Source: an uncultured Prevotellaceae bacterium (GTDB lineage Bacteria; Bacteroidota; Bacteroidia; Bacteroidales; Bacteroidaceae). From it: a DNA stretch of 64,000 nucleotides. Shown piece by piece: positions 24,860 to 34,342 of the stretch. The translations under genes and the position numbers were made by a program. The notes beneath the pieces are model-generated. The model had not been told where the DNA came from and searched no databases. It saw nothing but the letters and a program-made list of their open reading frames with translations. How positions within the stretch are numbered: position 1 is the first letter of the stretch; each line of letters begins with the position of its first letter. The DNA is taken from assembly GCA_900318115.1 (NCBI GenBank), contig ONJJ01000020.1, positions 20,629-84,628 of the forward strand, read 5' to 3'.

Positions 24860-27800
24860 ATGGAAAAAAAGATTACGCTTTTCCTGAGCAGCCTGTTCCT
24901 ATGTGTGGGAATGGCCATTGCTCAAACTCAAGTGAAAGGTACCATCATCTCTGCTGACGATGGCGAGCCCCTGCCGGGAGCAAACGTCAAGGTACAAGGC
25001 GAGAAGATGGGCACCACAACCAACCTGGATGGTGAGTTCACCATCACCGTGCCCAACGCAGACGCTCGTCTGGTGATTAGCCACATGGGTATGATCTCCC
25101 GCACGGTGAAGGCTCGCAACGGCATGCGCATCGCCCTGGACACTGACAACCGCCTGATGGACGAAGTGATGGTCGTTGCTTTCGGCCAGCAGACGAAGTC
25201 CTCCTTCACGGGTTCGGCTGTTGTGGTAGGAGCCGATGAACTGAGCAAGAAGATTACGTCCAACGCCAAGGATGCCCTCGTGGGTTCCGTCCCCGGCCTT
25301 CAGATTCACGGTTCCAGCGGTACTCCTGGTTCGGATTCCGGCCAGATGACCATCCGCGGTCTCTCGTCCATGTATGCTGGCGTGGAGCCTCTGGTCATTG
25401 TCGATGGTTCGCCCTACAGTGCCAGCCTGCTGAACATTCCTACGGAGGACATCGAGAGCATCACCGTGCTGAAGGACGCTTCCTCCGCTGCCCTGTATGG
25501 TGCCCGCGGTGCTGCCGGTGTCATCCTGGTGACAACCAAGAAAGGTTCCTCAGCTTCACCTCAGGTCAATGTCGATGTGAAGTGGGGTGCCAACACACGT
25601 GCCCTGCAGCAGTACGAGACCATTCAGGATCCCAACCAGTTCGTGGAGACCTACTACAGGCAGCTCTATAACTACGCCGCCAGCAATGGCATGACCGCAG
25701 CAGCTGCCAACCAGTGGGCCAACAATCGTATGTTCTCTGGCAACCAGGGTCTGAAGTACAATCCCTATACGGTGCCCGATGGCCAGAACCTCATCGGTGT
25801 CAACGGCAGGCTGAATCCCAACGCCACCCTCGGCCGCGCCTATGATGCCAATGGCGAGACCTACTACATCCTGCCCGACGACTTCGTCGACGAGGCCTTC
25901 AAGACCGGTTTCCGCCAGGAGTACAACGTCAACGTCAGCGGCGGCAGCGAACGTAATTCCTACTACGCCAGCGCTGGCTACCTGAACGAGAACGGCGTGG
26001 TGAGCAAGGCCAACTTCGAGCGCTTCACGGCTCGCCTGAAGGCCGACTACCGCGTTCGCGACTGGCTCAAGATTGGAGCCAACGTCGGTTATGTCCACAG
26101 CAAGACGACCTCCAACCCCAACCTGGGCAACCTGTTGTCCTTCGCATCGCAGATTGCTCCTATCTATCCTCTGTACGTCCGCGTGCTCGACGAGAACGGC
26201 AACCCCATCATCCGCACGGACCAGTTTGGCCACAAGCAGTATGACTATGGTGTGGCCAGCACGAACTTCCCCGGCCTCAGCCGTCCCTACAACCAGACCT
26301 ACAACCCCATCAGCCAGAACATGTACGACGATGTCTATAGCTGGGGCAACCAGTTCAATGGCAGCTTCACAGCCGACGTCGATATCACCAAGTGGCTGCG
26401 CTTCAACAGCACCAACAACCTGAACTACGGCACTTCTGCCGGCAGCGACTACACCAACCCCTTCTATGGTGCACAGGCCGCCAACAACGGTCAGATCATC
26501 AAGAGCCAGGGCCAGACCTTCCGTCAGAACTACATCCAGACGCTGACGTTCTACAAGGAAATCAAGAAGCACGACATCAACTTCATGGTTGGTCATGAGT
26601 GGTACAAGATTTCCTCTCGCAGCCTCTCTGCCGGTGCCCGTGGCGGCTTCTCCCCTGAGATTCAGGAGATCAACGCCTTCTCCGACCGCTATGACTCCTC
26701 TTCTTCCAGCAGCGCCTACAATGTGGAGGGTTACTTCGGCAACCTGCTCTACAACTACGACCAGAAGTACTTCGTCAACGCTTCCTATCGTCGCGACGGT
26801 ACTTCCCGCTTCATGATCAAGCCCAACAACTACGCTTGGGGTAACTTCTGGAGCGTGGGTGCCGGCTGGCTCATCAACAAGGAGAAGTTCTTCACCGCCG
26901 ACTGGGTGGACCAGTTGAAGCTGAAGTTCTCCATCGGCCAGCAGGGTAACGACAACATCGGAAACTGGGGCTATACCAACCTCTACTCCTTGAGTAAGGG
27001 TGAGAACACGATGAACCCCTCTTTCGCACAAGTGGGTAATGAGGAAATCACCTGGGAAACCACCACGAGCTACAACCTCGGTCTGGAATGGAGCCTCTTC
27101 AAGGGCCGTCTGACCGGTGGCATCGACTTCTACAACAAGAAGGTGACCGACCTGCTCTTCTGGCTCAGCATTCCCGAGAGCTATGGTTCACGCGGCTACT
27201 GGGGCAACCTCGGCGACATCCGCAACCGCGGTGTGGAACTGACCCTGAGCGGCGACATCATCCGTACGCACGACATCGTGTGGAACCTCGCTGCCAACCT
27301 GGCTCACAACAAGACTAAGATCCTGAAGTTGCCCGAGGACAAGATTGCCAACTACGGCGGCTTCTCGCAGAGCGACGGCGTTCTCTCCCTGGGTGGTCAG
27401 AACATGCTCAGCTTCTGGTACGAGGAAGGCAAGGAACTCTACAACAGCATGATTCCTGAATACGCCGGAGTCAACGAGAAGGGAGAAGCCCTCTACTGGG
27501 TGGACAAGAACTTCGAGAATGCCGACAGCAAGAGCGCCCAGCCCGGTGTGAACCACGACTACACCACCACGGACTTCAACAAGGCAACCTACTACGAACA
27601 GGGCTCCATCATGCCCAAAGTGTCCGGCGGCTTCTCCACGACACTGAAGCTCTACAACGTTGATATCAGCGCCAACTTCGACTACCAGCTGGGTGGTAAG
27701 ATCTACGACTTCGGCTATGCCTACCTGATGAACCCCATCACGAGCAATGCAACGGGTCAGACCTATCACAAGGACATTCTGAACTCCTGGACAGCAGAAA

Positions 27801-28117
27801 ACACCGGCAGCGACATTCCTCGCTTCCAGTACGCAGACCTCTATGTCGGCGGTGGCACCCGCAGCAGCCGCTTCCTCACCAAAGCCAGCTACCTGAACTT
27901 CCAGAGCTTCACGGTGGGCTACACCTTCCCCAAGGCTCTGACGCAAAAAATCAAGATCAACAAGATCCGCATCTACGCCCAGGGTCAGAACCTCTGCTTC
28001 TGGAGCGCACGTCGCGGTCTGGATCCCCGCTACAGTTTCGTCGACACCCCCTCCGGCGGTTCCTCTGTCATGAGCCCGCTGCGCACGATCATGGGTGGTG
28101 TTCAGGTTTCTTTCTAA
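24860..28117 (+). CDS. SusC-family TonB-dependent transporter (right copy)
   Basis: 1085-residue outer-membrane importer with the same order as its divergent twin: signal peptide ending AIAQ, regulatory domain VKGTIISADDGEPLPGANV, linker DEVMVVAFGQQT, plug with TIRGLSSMYAGVEPLVIVDG and ITVLKDASSAALYGARGAAG, then the barrel ending GGVQVSF. Near-identity with the left copy is confined mainly to the N-terminal 100 residues. The divergent barrels suggest different ligands. First gene of the right operon, read from the promoter at 24593. Confidence 0.96.
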   Translation: MEKKITLFLSSLFLCVGMAIAQTQVKGTIISADDGEPLPGANVKVQGEKMGTTTNLDGEFTITVPNADARLVISHMGMISRTVKARNGMRIALDTDNRLMDEVMVVAFGQQTKSSFTGSAVVVGADELSKKITSNAKDALVGSVPGLQIHGSSGTPGSDSGQMTIRGLSSMYAGVEPLVIVDGSPYSASLLNIPTEDIESITVLKDASSAALYGARGAAGVILVTTKKGSSASPQVNVDVKWGANTRALQQYETIQDPNQFVETYYRQLYNYAASNGMTAAAANQWANNRMFSGNQGLKYNPYTVPDGQNLIGVNGRLNPNATLGRAYDANGETYYILPDDFVDEAFKTGFRQEYNVNVSGGSERNSYYASAGYLNENGVVSKANFERFTARLKADYRVRDWLKIGANVGYVHSKTTSNPNLGNLLSFASQIAPIYPLYVRVLDENGNPIIRTDQFGHKQYDYGVASTNFPGLSRPYNQTYNPISQNMYDDVYSWGNQFNGSFTADVDITKWLRFNSTNNLNYGTSAGSDYTNPFYGAQAANNGQIIKSQGQTFRQNYIQTLTFYKEIKKHDINFMVGHEWYKISSRSLSAGARGGFSPEIQEINAFSDRYDSSSSSSAYNVEGYFGNLLYNYDQKYFVNASYRRDGTSRFMIKPNNYAWGNFWSVGAGWLINKEKFFTADWVDQLKLKFSIGQQGNDNIGNWGYTNLYSLSKGENTMNPSFAQVGNEEITWETTTSYNLGLEWSLFKGRLTGGIDFYNKKVTDLLFWLSIPESYGSRGYWGNLGDIRNRGVELTLSGDIIRTHDIVWNLAANLAHNKTKILKLPEDKIANYGGFSQSDGVLSLGGQNMLSFWYEEGKELYNSMIPEYAGVNEKGEALYWVDKNFENADSKSAQPGVNHDYTTTDFNKATYYEQGSIMPKVSGGFSTTLKLYNVDISANFDYQLGGKIYDFGYAYLMNPITSNATGQTYHKDILNSWTAENTGSDIPRFQYADLYVGGGTRSSRFLTKASYLNFQSFTVGYTFPKALTQKIKINKIRIYAQGQNLCFWSARRGLDPRYSFVDTPSGGSSVMSPLRTIMGGVQVSF

Positions 28118-28137
28118 TCTAAAAAGAATTGAAGACT

Positions 28138-29808
28138 ATGAAAAAGATATTTTCAGTAACTATGGCAGCCCTGCTGGGAACCACGCTCCTCACCAGCTGC
28201 CTCGAGAAAATTGATCCTCAGACGAGCACGGTGACAGAGGAACAGGTGGCCAATGCCCCCGGTGTGTTCGACAAGTTTGTCGCCACGCTCACCTCTTCCC
28301 TCTGCGGAGAGTTCCTTTACGCCGGTGCCTCCAACGCCCGTGTTTACGACCACGGCTATCCCGCATTCTTCCTCACCCGCGACGTCGAAGGACAGGACAT
28401 CGTGCCCGTGGGCACCAACAACTGGTTCGACACCTGGTATCAGGACTTCACCAACCTGGCTCCCGGATGGGCTGTCACCCAGCTGCCCTGGACGGTCTAT
28501 TACGGCTGGATCAAGGGTTGTAATGATGTGATTTCCATGGGCGGAGCCTCTGGCTACGCCACTCCCACCGAGGGTCGCGAGACGGGCGTCGGCATGGCCT
28601 ATGCCCTGCGTGCCATGTTCTACCTCGACCTCTGCCGTATGTATTCCGCCAAGCCCTACTACCAGGACCACAATGCTGCCACCATGGTGAAGATCACCGA
28701 GGCCACCTCTGTGGAGGAGACGCGCAACAATCCCCGTATGACGTGGGACGAGGCTTTCGAGTTCATCCTCAAGGATCTGGACGAAGCCGAGAAGTACCTC
28801 GCCAACTACAAGCGTACGGACGTTTACACCGTGGACACCACCGTCGTCTTCGGCCTGAAGGCTCGTGCTTACCTCGAAAAGCAGGACTGGGCCAATGCAG
28901 AGAAGTATGCCAAGAAAGCCATGGAGAACTACTCCATGATGACTCCTGCTGAGTACCTCAGCCGCGACTACGGCTTCAACTCTCCCAACAACGCCTGGAT
29001 CTTCGGCATCACTTTCAAGGACAAGGATCCTAACATCCTCGAGAACGACGGCGACTCCAGCTGGGGCAGCGTCATGACGATGGAGAACGGCTTCGACTGC
29101 GGCTACGCTGCCAACTACGGCGGCCCCAACGTCATCGACCGTCACCTCTACGAGACCATCCCCGCTACGGACTTCCGCAAGCAGATGTTCGTGGACTTCG
29201 CCATCGACGATATGAGCGAAGACGAGCAGATCGAGGCTCTGGCAGCCTACACCGACCATGCAGAACAAATCCTGAATTCCGTGAAGGCTGCCGAGTACGG
29301 TCCTGGCGGTTTCGAATTCAAGTTCCGCCCCCAGGCTGGCATGTATGCCACCAAGTACACGGCTTGGGTCATCGCAGTGCCCCTCATGCGCGTAGAGGAA
29401 ATGAAGCTGATCGAGGCCGAGGCTGCCGGCATGCAGGACGAAGCCCGCGGCATCCAGCTCCTCACCGCTTTCGCACAGACACGCGACGCCAGCTACACCT
29501 ATGGCACTCACAACGAGGCCTATTACAACACCGCCAACAGCCTCTTCCAGAACGAGATCTGGTGGCAGCGCCGTGTGGAACTCTGGGGCGAAGGTTTCGC
29601 CACCTACGACATCAAGCGCCTGGGCAAGGGTATCATTCGCAGCTATGCCCGCACGAATCATGTCGAGAACTCCCGCTTCAACGTAGAGACTACTCCGGGC
29701 TGGATGAACTGGTGCTTCGTCGGCACCGAGGCCGACAACAACAAGGGCCTCGTCAACAACCCCGACCCCATCCGTCCCGATGGAGATTCTAAAGAATATG
29801 TTTGGTAA
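28138..29808 (+). CDS. SusD-like nutrient-binding lipoprotein (right copy)
   Basis: Start at 28138 (MKKIFSVTMAALLGTTLLTSC) gives a clean lipobox; an in-frame TTG at 28129 is ignored. Residues after the Cys (LEKIDPQTSTVTEEQV) align with the left SusD (IEELEPQSSVVTEEQV). The C-terminal hallmark is NEIWWQRRVELWGEGFATYDIKRL. It partners the SusC gene 20 bp upstream to form the hinged uptake complex. About 557 residues; normal length. Confidence 0.93.
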   Translation: MKKIFSVTMAALLGTTLLTSCLEKIDPQTSTVTEEQVANAPGVFDKFVATLTSSLCGEFLYAGASNARVYDHGYPAFFLTRDVEGQDIVPVGTNNWFDTWYQDFTNLAPGWAVTQLPWTVYYGWIKGCNDVISMGGASGYATPTEGRETGVGMAYALRAMFYLDLCRMYSAKPYYQDHNAATMVKITEATSVEETRNNPRMTWDEAFEFILKDLDEAEKYLANYKRTDVYTVDTTVVFGLKARAYLEKQDWANAEKYAKKAMENYSMMTPAEYLSRDYGFNSPNNAWIFGITFKDKDPNILENDGDSSWGSVMTMENGFDCGYAANYGGPNVIDRHLYETIPATDFRKQMFVDFAIDDMSEDEQIEALAAYTDHAEQILNSVKAAEYGPGGFEFKFRPQAGMYATKYTAWVIAVPLMRVEEMKLIEAEAAGMQDEARGIQLLTAFAQTRDASYTYGTHNEAYYNTANSLFQNEIWWQRRVELWGEGFATYDIKRLGKGIIRSYARTNHVENSRFNVETTPGWMNWCFVGTEADNNKGLVNNPDPIRPDGDSKEYVW

Positions 29809-29827
29809 TCATTAATTCGTAACAGAT

Positions 29828-31765
29828 ATGAAAAAGATATTCAAGTACAGCCTGCTGATGCTTTCCGTCGTTGCTGCCTTCGTGGCATGTAAGGACGAGG
29901 ACAACTCGGCGCCCGGCGAATGGGATGCCAACCCCAACTACGCCAATATCTACTTTGAGAAGACCTCCAGCTCTGTGGAACTGGATCCCTCTGAGGCTAC
30001 GACGGCCACGATTGCCATCAACCGTCGCGACACCGTGGGAGCACGCACCGTGCACATGGACATCGCCGAGAACACCGACGGCGTGTTCACGGTCAGCGAT
30101 GCCGTGTTCGAGGATGGCGACAGCGTGGCATACATCACCGTGAACTTCCCCAACGCTGAAGTCGGCAAGACCTACACGCTGTGCCTCAGTTCCTCTGATC
30201 CCAACCTCGTCTCGTCCTACTCCAAGGATGCTACCTACACCCTCAACGTCACCCGCATCAAGTGGAATCTGGTGGGTAAGGCTACCCTCGAGGAGTACTT
30301 TGTCTTTGGCGGCCAGGGACAATTCGACCTCTATGTCCGCGACGACGACCCCACCAAGTTCCGCTTCGACGATATGTTCGAGGAAATCGCAGCAAACACC
30401 GCCACGGAGCTCGATGGCAATCAGACGAAGCAGGCCTTCGTGTCCATCCTCAAGAACGGCGACGTCATGGGAAGCACCACCGTCAGCCAGGCCAACCTCA
30501 TCGGTTTCGTCGAGGACCTGAACACGGGCTTCGTACACCCGTCCTATGGTGCCGACATCCTCATCTGCCACCCCTATGGCTTCTCCAGCACCAAGGACGA
30601 GGCTTCCTGGACACACAACCGCGTGCTGGGATACCAGGAAAACGGCCTGCCCACACAGATCCAGATCGCTCCCTTCTACTATATGAATGGCGTTGGCGGC
30701 TGGAATCACTCTCAGGACGACGGATATGTCATCATCACCTTCCCCGGCTATGTGGCAGAGACTCCCGCCTACGAAGCTCAGTTCGAGGATGACTTTGAAT
30801 GGTCAGACGTGAAGACCTTCGACTTCACCAACACACTGACTGGCGAGAGCCACAACGTGATGCTGCAGAAGGCCACCTGCAAGGTCGACACCGACGACTG
30901 CGACTCCGTATTCATGGCCAAGTATGGTGTGCCCTACCGTGTCAAGGATGCCTTCGCAGAGGGCTATGACCTCATGTTCTTCGTCAGGGGCAAGAAGGTC
31001 TATACTCCCACTGACTTCTTCAAGGCTCAGCCCACAGGCGTCACCGCTGATCCCACTGGTCTGGACGTCTATGCTTTTGTCAACGATGATTCTTCCATCG
31101 AGTTCAACGGAGAGGACATCAGCAGCGTGAATCTCAACGTGACCTTCACGGATAAGGACGGAAACGAGTTCCGCTCCGGAACCATGACCCTGGCCAACAT
31201 CACTTGGAGCAAGATTGCCACGGGCACATTCTACTACAACTTCTTCTCCAGCAACGAAGACGGAAGTCCCGAAGCCGACCCGGGCTACAACCTGCTCAAG
31301 CGCGACGACAAGGACGACCAGTTCCAGATTGGCGAATGGCTGTTAGGCACGGATGGATTCTACTTCTCATGGGACAAGACCACCAACGCCTGCCACGTTG
31401 CCGACCAAAGCACTTACTACGAGCATCCCAGCTATGGCATGATCTACATTGTCGAAGGTGCCGAATACCACAGCAACTATGCCGAGCAGACTTCCTACTA
31501 CGATCCAGAGACGAAGACCTTCCACTTCTTCCCTGCATACTATGTCAGCCAAGGTTCCTTCGGACAGTTCGAAGAGGTATTCGAGATCACCGAGGAAGGT
31601 GCCATCAAGCGCAAGGCTTCCTTCAGACTGGGGCAGGACGAACTGAACACCAGCATCAAGCGCGTGCGCGTCTGGAAGAACTTCGGTAAGCCTTCCGGCC
31701 GCAGAGTGGCTCAGCAGAAGAACAACTTCTATGCAGCGTTCTCGAAGGATGCCGTCCGTAAGTAA
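29828..31765 (+). CDS. Surface lipoprotein, third gene of right SusCD operon
   Basis: 645 residues. The signal MKKIFKYSLLMLSVVAAFVAC is followed by KDEDNS, matching the left counterpart (CKDEDD). An N-terminal beta-sandwich-like part (VELDPSEATTATIAINRRDTVGARTVHMDI) is comparable to the left protein, then an aromatic-rich remainder. Proposed to hold or bind substrate at the cell surface next to SusD. Sequence conservation with the left copy is clear in the first 100 residues and weak afterwards. No named domain is certain. Confidence 0.7.
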   Translation: MKKIFKYSLLMLSVVAAFVACKDEDNSAPGEWDANPNYANIYFEKTSSSVELDPSEATTATIAINRRDTVGARTVHMDIAENTDGVFTVSDAVFEDGDSVAYITVNFPNAEVGKTYTLCLSSSDPNLVSSYSKDATYTLNVTRIKWNLVGKATLEEYFVFGGQGQFDLYVRDDDPTKFRFDDMFEEIAANTATELDGNQTKQAFVSILKNGDVMGSTTVSQANLIGFVEDLNTGFVHPSYGADILICHPYGFSSTKDEASWTHNRVLGYQENGLPTQIQIAPFYYMNGVGGWNHSQDDGYVIITFPGYVAETPAYEAQFEDDFEWSDVKTFDFTNTLTGESHNVMLQKATCKVDTDDCDSVFMAKYGVPYRVKDAFAEGYDLMFFVRGKKVYTPTDFFKAQPTGVTADPTGLDVYAFVNDDSSIEFNGEDISSVNLNVTFTDKDGNEFRSGTMTLANITWSKIATGTFYYNFFSSNEDGSPEADPGYNLLKRDDKDDQFQIGEWLLGTDGFYFSWDKTTNACHVADQSTYYEHPSYGMIYIVEGAEYHSNYAEQTSYYDPETKTFHFFPAYYVSQGSFGQFEEVFEITEEGAIKRKASFRLGQDELNTSIKRVRVWKNFGKPSGRRVAQQKNNFYAAFSKDAVRK

Positions 31766-31805
31766 GAAGCAAGGACTCTGAACACGGAGTCAGAAACCCT
31801 GTCAT

Positions 31806-31847
31806 GTAAGTTGCACCTGCTCTGCAAGAAGGAGCGGTGCAACTTAC
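31806..31847 (+). promoter_or_regulatory. Intercistronic hairpin before the right C10 peptidase gene
   Basis: GTAAGTTGCACC (31806-31817) and its perfect complement GGTGCAACTTAC (31836-31847) enclose an inner GCTC/GAGC pairing. There is no T tract, so a simple terminator is unlikely. Positional counterpart of 17413-17443. Confidence 0.65.
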
Positions 31848-31879
31848 TTGGTTAAACAATATTAAGGAAAAGAACACCT

Positions 31880-33643
31880 ATGAAAAAAACACTCTTTAGC
31901 TTGGCACTACTTCTGGCCGCAACCACTGCCGAGGCCGAAAACCGCTCGCTCGAGGAGATGCAGTCCATAGCTGCCGCAAAACTGAGACAGACCGCCGACG
32001 TGAAGTCGCTGACGGGGAAAAACGTGCCGCAGGCAGCCTTGCAGCGTGTGGCGGACGACGCGGCCTACAGCGTCTTCACCTCCCAGCAGTCAACAGGGTT
32101 CGTCATCGTGGCCAAGAGCACGCTGGCCGCCCCCATCATTGGCTATTCCTCCGAACCCTTCGATACAGACAACCTGCCGGCCGGACTCCGCTGGTACCTC
32201 GGTCAGGTGAGCAGGAACCTGCAGGACCTGGAAGCCGGACGCCGGAAGGCTCCGCGCCGTGCGGCGACCTTCACCCCTGTGGAGAACTTCATCACCACCA
32301 AGTGGAGTCAGGAATATCCTTTCGACCGCAAGACACCGAACAACTATCCCTGCGGATGCGTCGCCACCGCCTTGGCTCAGTGCATGAACTACTGCCAGTG
32401 GCCTGCCTCCGCCGAGTTCGTAGGGACTTACTTCGTCACCACCAGCAATGGAAAGAAAACCACCACGGATCGCAAAGAGGTCACCGTCAGCACCACCTAC
32501 AACTGGCCCTACAAGGATACGTACAAGGCTTTCGGAAAGTACGGCGACAACATTGATGAACTGATGCGCGACTGCGGTTATGCCACCTATATGGGATATG
32601 AGAAGGATGGCAGCGGAACGCATGGATTCATGTCAGGAATTGCACTGACCCACAAATTCAGCTACCCCTCCGAAAGCGTGAAGCAGCAGTATTTCAGCTA
32701 TTTCGACGGGGACCAAGAGGACTGGAACCAGATTATCTACGATGAACTGGGGCGCCGCTGCCCCATTCTCTATGGTGCCAACGACGAGTCCTTCGGAGGC
32801 CACGCCTTCGTTTTCTCCGGCGTGGATGAAGAGGGTTTGGTATATATCAACTGGGGATGGCGCGGCACGGCGGATGGCTATTATGACATCTGGGCGATGA
32901 ACCCGCAACAAGATAACATGCAGCTCAACTTCAGCGGCTCTCACCACATGGTCTATGGCATCCGCAAGGAAGCACTGCCCACGGATCACGTCGAGAGCCG
33001 CATCAGTGCCTACGATTCCGCTCCCTACACCTTCCGATGGACAACCGAGAAGGATGACGATGGGGTGGAACACCACACCCTGTTTTGCGACCAGCCCTAT
33101 GGACTCATCAATATCAGTTCAACAGACTTCGAGGGTGTCTTCGGTCTCTTCGGTCAGGACCTGACGGATGGCACCTCCTGGGTCATCGCTGAGGATTTGC
33201 AGGACCGCGACACGATCCCAGCCGGCTATGCCTATGGTGGCTCGTCAGAACAGTACAAGGATTTTGCATACTATTACTTTATTGATGGTGAACACGGACT
33301 GAAACCCGGCCACACGTACCACCTCAGCTTTGGTACCAAGAACGACCTCGAAGGCACCTGGCACAGCATTATAGCAGATGGCGGAGAAGTGGGCTATGAA
33401 GTTTACTACAGCGGAGATCCGGCCACCAGTACGATCAAGGAAGACAACCTCGGCGCACCCGTCATGACCGCGATTCATGCTCCTGCAGCAGCTTCCGCCA
33501 CGGACGGCCTCACACGTGTCTATGACACCGTTGGCCGCCTCGTCTATTCCGCTCCCACTCAGCAGTTTAACCTCTGGGACGTGCCCGCCCGCGGCATCCT
33601 TGTCATCAAGCAGGGAGGACAGAGCCGGAAGGTCGTGCGATAG
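31880..33643 (+). CDS. Secreted C10-family cysteine peptidase with C-terminal sorting domain (right copy)
   Basis: 587-residue streptopain-like enzyme: signal peptide (about 1-19), propeptide, catalytic Cys160 in NNYPCGCVATALAQ, His308 in FGGHAFVF, and VNWGWRGTADGYYDI (read as INWGWRG here). The C-terminal 45 residues are almost identical to the left copy (TRVYDTVGRLVY through SRKVVR), also at the DNA level, whereas the catalytic domains have diverged. The tail resembles the type A signal of type IX secretion. Fourth gene of the right operon, separated from the lipoprotein gene by a strong hairpin. Confidence 0.9.
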   Translation: MKKTLFSLALLLAATTAEAENRSLEEMQSIAAAKLRQTADVKSLTGKNVPQAALQRVADDAAYSVFTSQQSTGFVIVAKSTLAAPIIGYSSEPFDTDNLPAGLRWYLGQVSRNLQDLEAGRRKAPRRAATFTPVENFITTKWSQEYPFDRKTPNNYPCGCVATALAQCMNYCQWPASAEFVGTYFVTTSNGKKTTTDRKEVTVSTTYNWPYKDTYKAFGKYGDNIDELMRDCGYATYMGYEKDGSGTHGFMSGIALTHKFSYPSESVKQQYFSYFDGDQEDWNQIIYDELGRRCPILYGANDESFGGHAFVFSGVDEEGLVYINWGWRGTADGYYDIWAMNPQQDNMQLNFSGSHHMVYGIRKEALPTDHVESRISAYDSAPYTFRWTTEKDDDGVEHHTLFCDQPYGLINISSTDFEGVFGLFGQDLTDGTSWVIAEDLQDRDTIPAGYAYGGSSEQYKDFAYYYFIDGEHGLKPGHTYHLSFGTKNDLEGTWHSIIADGGEVGYEVYYSGDPATSTIKEDNLGAPVMTAIHAPAAASATDGLTRVYDTVGRLVYSAPTQQFNLWDVPARGILVIKQGGQSRKVVR

Positions 33644-33773
33644 AAGATTGTGCGATGAAAGGACGCATGATAGAAGGTATGTAATAGAAAATCGTGCGAC
33701 AGAGGACAGGGAAGCTCCTCATCAATCCGAACCAAGATAGCGGAAGAGTCCGACCCAGGACTGCTTCCGGAGT

Positions 33774-33839
33774 TTGAACGGCCACGGCAGAATGATCATT
33801 CGGCCGTGGCCGAATGATTAAACGGCCGTGGCCGTTCAA
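33774..33839. repeat. Nested inverted repeats after the right operon
   Basis: Outer arms TTGAACGGCCACGG (33774-33787) and CCGTGGCCGTTCAA (33826-33839) enclose a perfect 10-bp hairpin TCATTCGGCC-GT-GGCCGAATGA (33796-33817). A GGCC-GT-GGCC unit recurs at 33824-33833. The 923 bases between 33644 and 34566 hold no convincing gene, only this, the tandem array, a promoter and the 11-bp repeats. Confidence 0.8.
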
Positions 33840-33926
33840 CCGTTACTTCGGCTTGTCGAGACAACAAGCACTATATCTTGTAAAGACAGCAACGGGAGGC
33901 TATTTCGGCCTTCACACACTCTGTAG

Positions 33927-34150
33927 GGACATACCCCCGTGTATGTCCATCGGGGGCTGTGTGCATGTCCATCGGGGGCTGCGTGCATTTCGGACATACA
34001 CGGGGGTATGTCCCTACGGTGAACGTATGTCCATCGGGGGATGCGTGCATTTCGGACATACACGGGGTATGTCCCTACGGTGGACGTATGTCCATCGGGG
34101 GCTGTGTGCATTTCGGACATACACGGGGGTATGTCCCTACGGTGGACGTA
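33927..34150. repeat. 61-62-bp tandem repeat array with internal hairpins
   Basis: Units start at ATGTCCATCGGGGGCTG near 33965, 34027 and 34088, with a shortened copy at 33943. Each holds GGACATAC-acggggg-TATGTCC-type inverted repeats followed by CTACGGTG. Short ORFs in it (SIGGCVHFGHT repeats) are products of the repeat. Confidence 0.85.
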
Positions 34151-34342
34151 ACAAATTTCACGTGTGAAATGAAAAGAAAAATTGCAGCACTTTAGCACTT
34201 TTTGATGTTTAAGAACTGATATTCAGAGAAATAAAAGAGTGCTTGAAGGGTGCTCTAAGGGTGCTAAAGTGCTCCAAGAAGCTGTTTTGAGCCTGAAAAC
34301 ACACTTTTTCCTATCATTTTCCGCCAAAAGACGCGAAAAAAC

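Larger units (their letters stand above)
24246..24863. promoter_or_regulatory. Divergent regulatory region flanked by a 37-bp inverted repeat
   Basis: 24246-24282 and 24827-24863 are exact inverted copies that include each SusC start codon, so both mRNAs have the same immediate leader (TTTAATTAAGAGAGTATTT and flanks). Between them lie a rightward promoter (24593-24623), three direct repeats (24753-24814), an imperfect hairpin (24492-24530) and an alternating CG tract (24397-24412). I found no clear TAnnTTTG box for the leftward operon. Confidence 0.75.

Noticed and set aside
33927-34150. CRISPR array
   Set aside because: The repeats are directly adjacent 61-62-bp units without unique spacers, and no cas genes are present.
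33814-34198. Repeat-containing ORFs on both strands across the tandem array
   Set aside because: They exist only because the repeat has no stops in some frames; no start context or family match.
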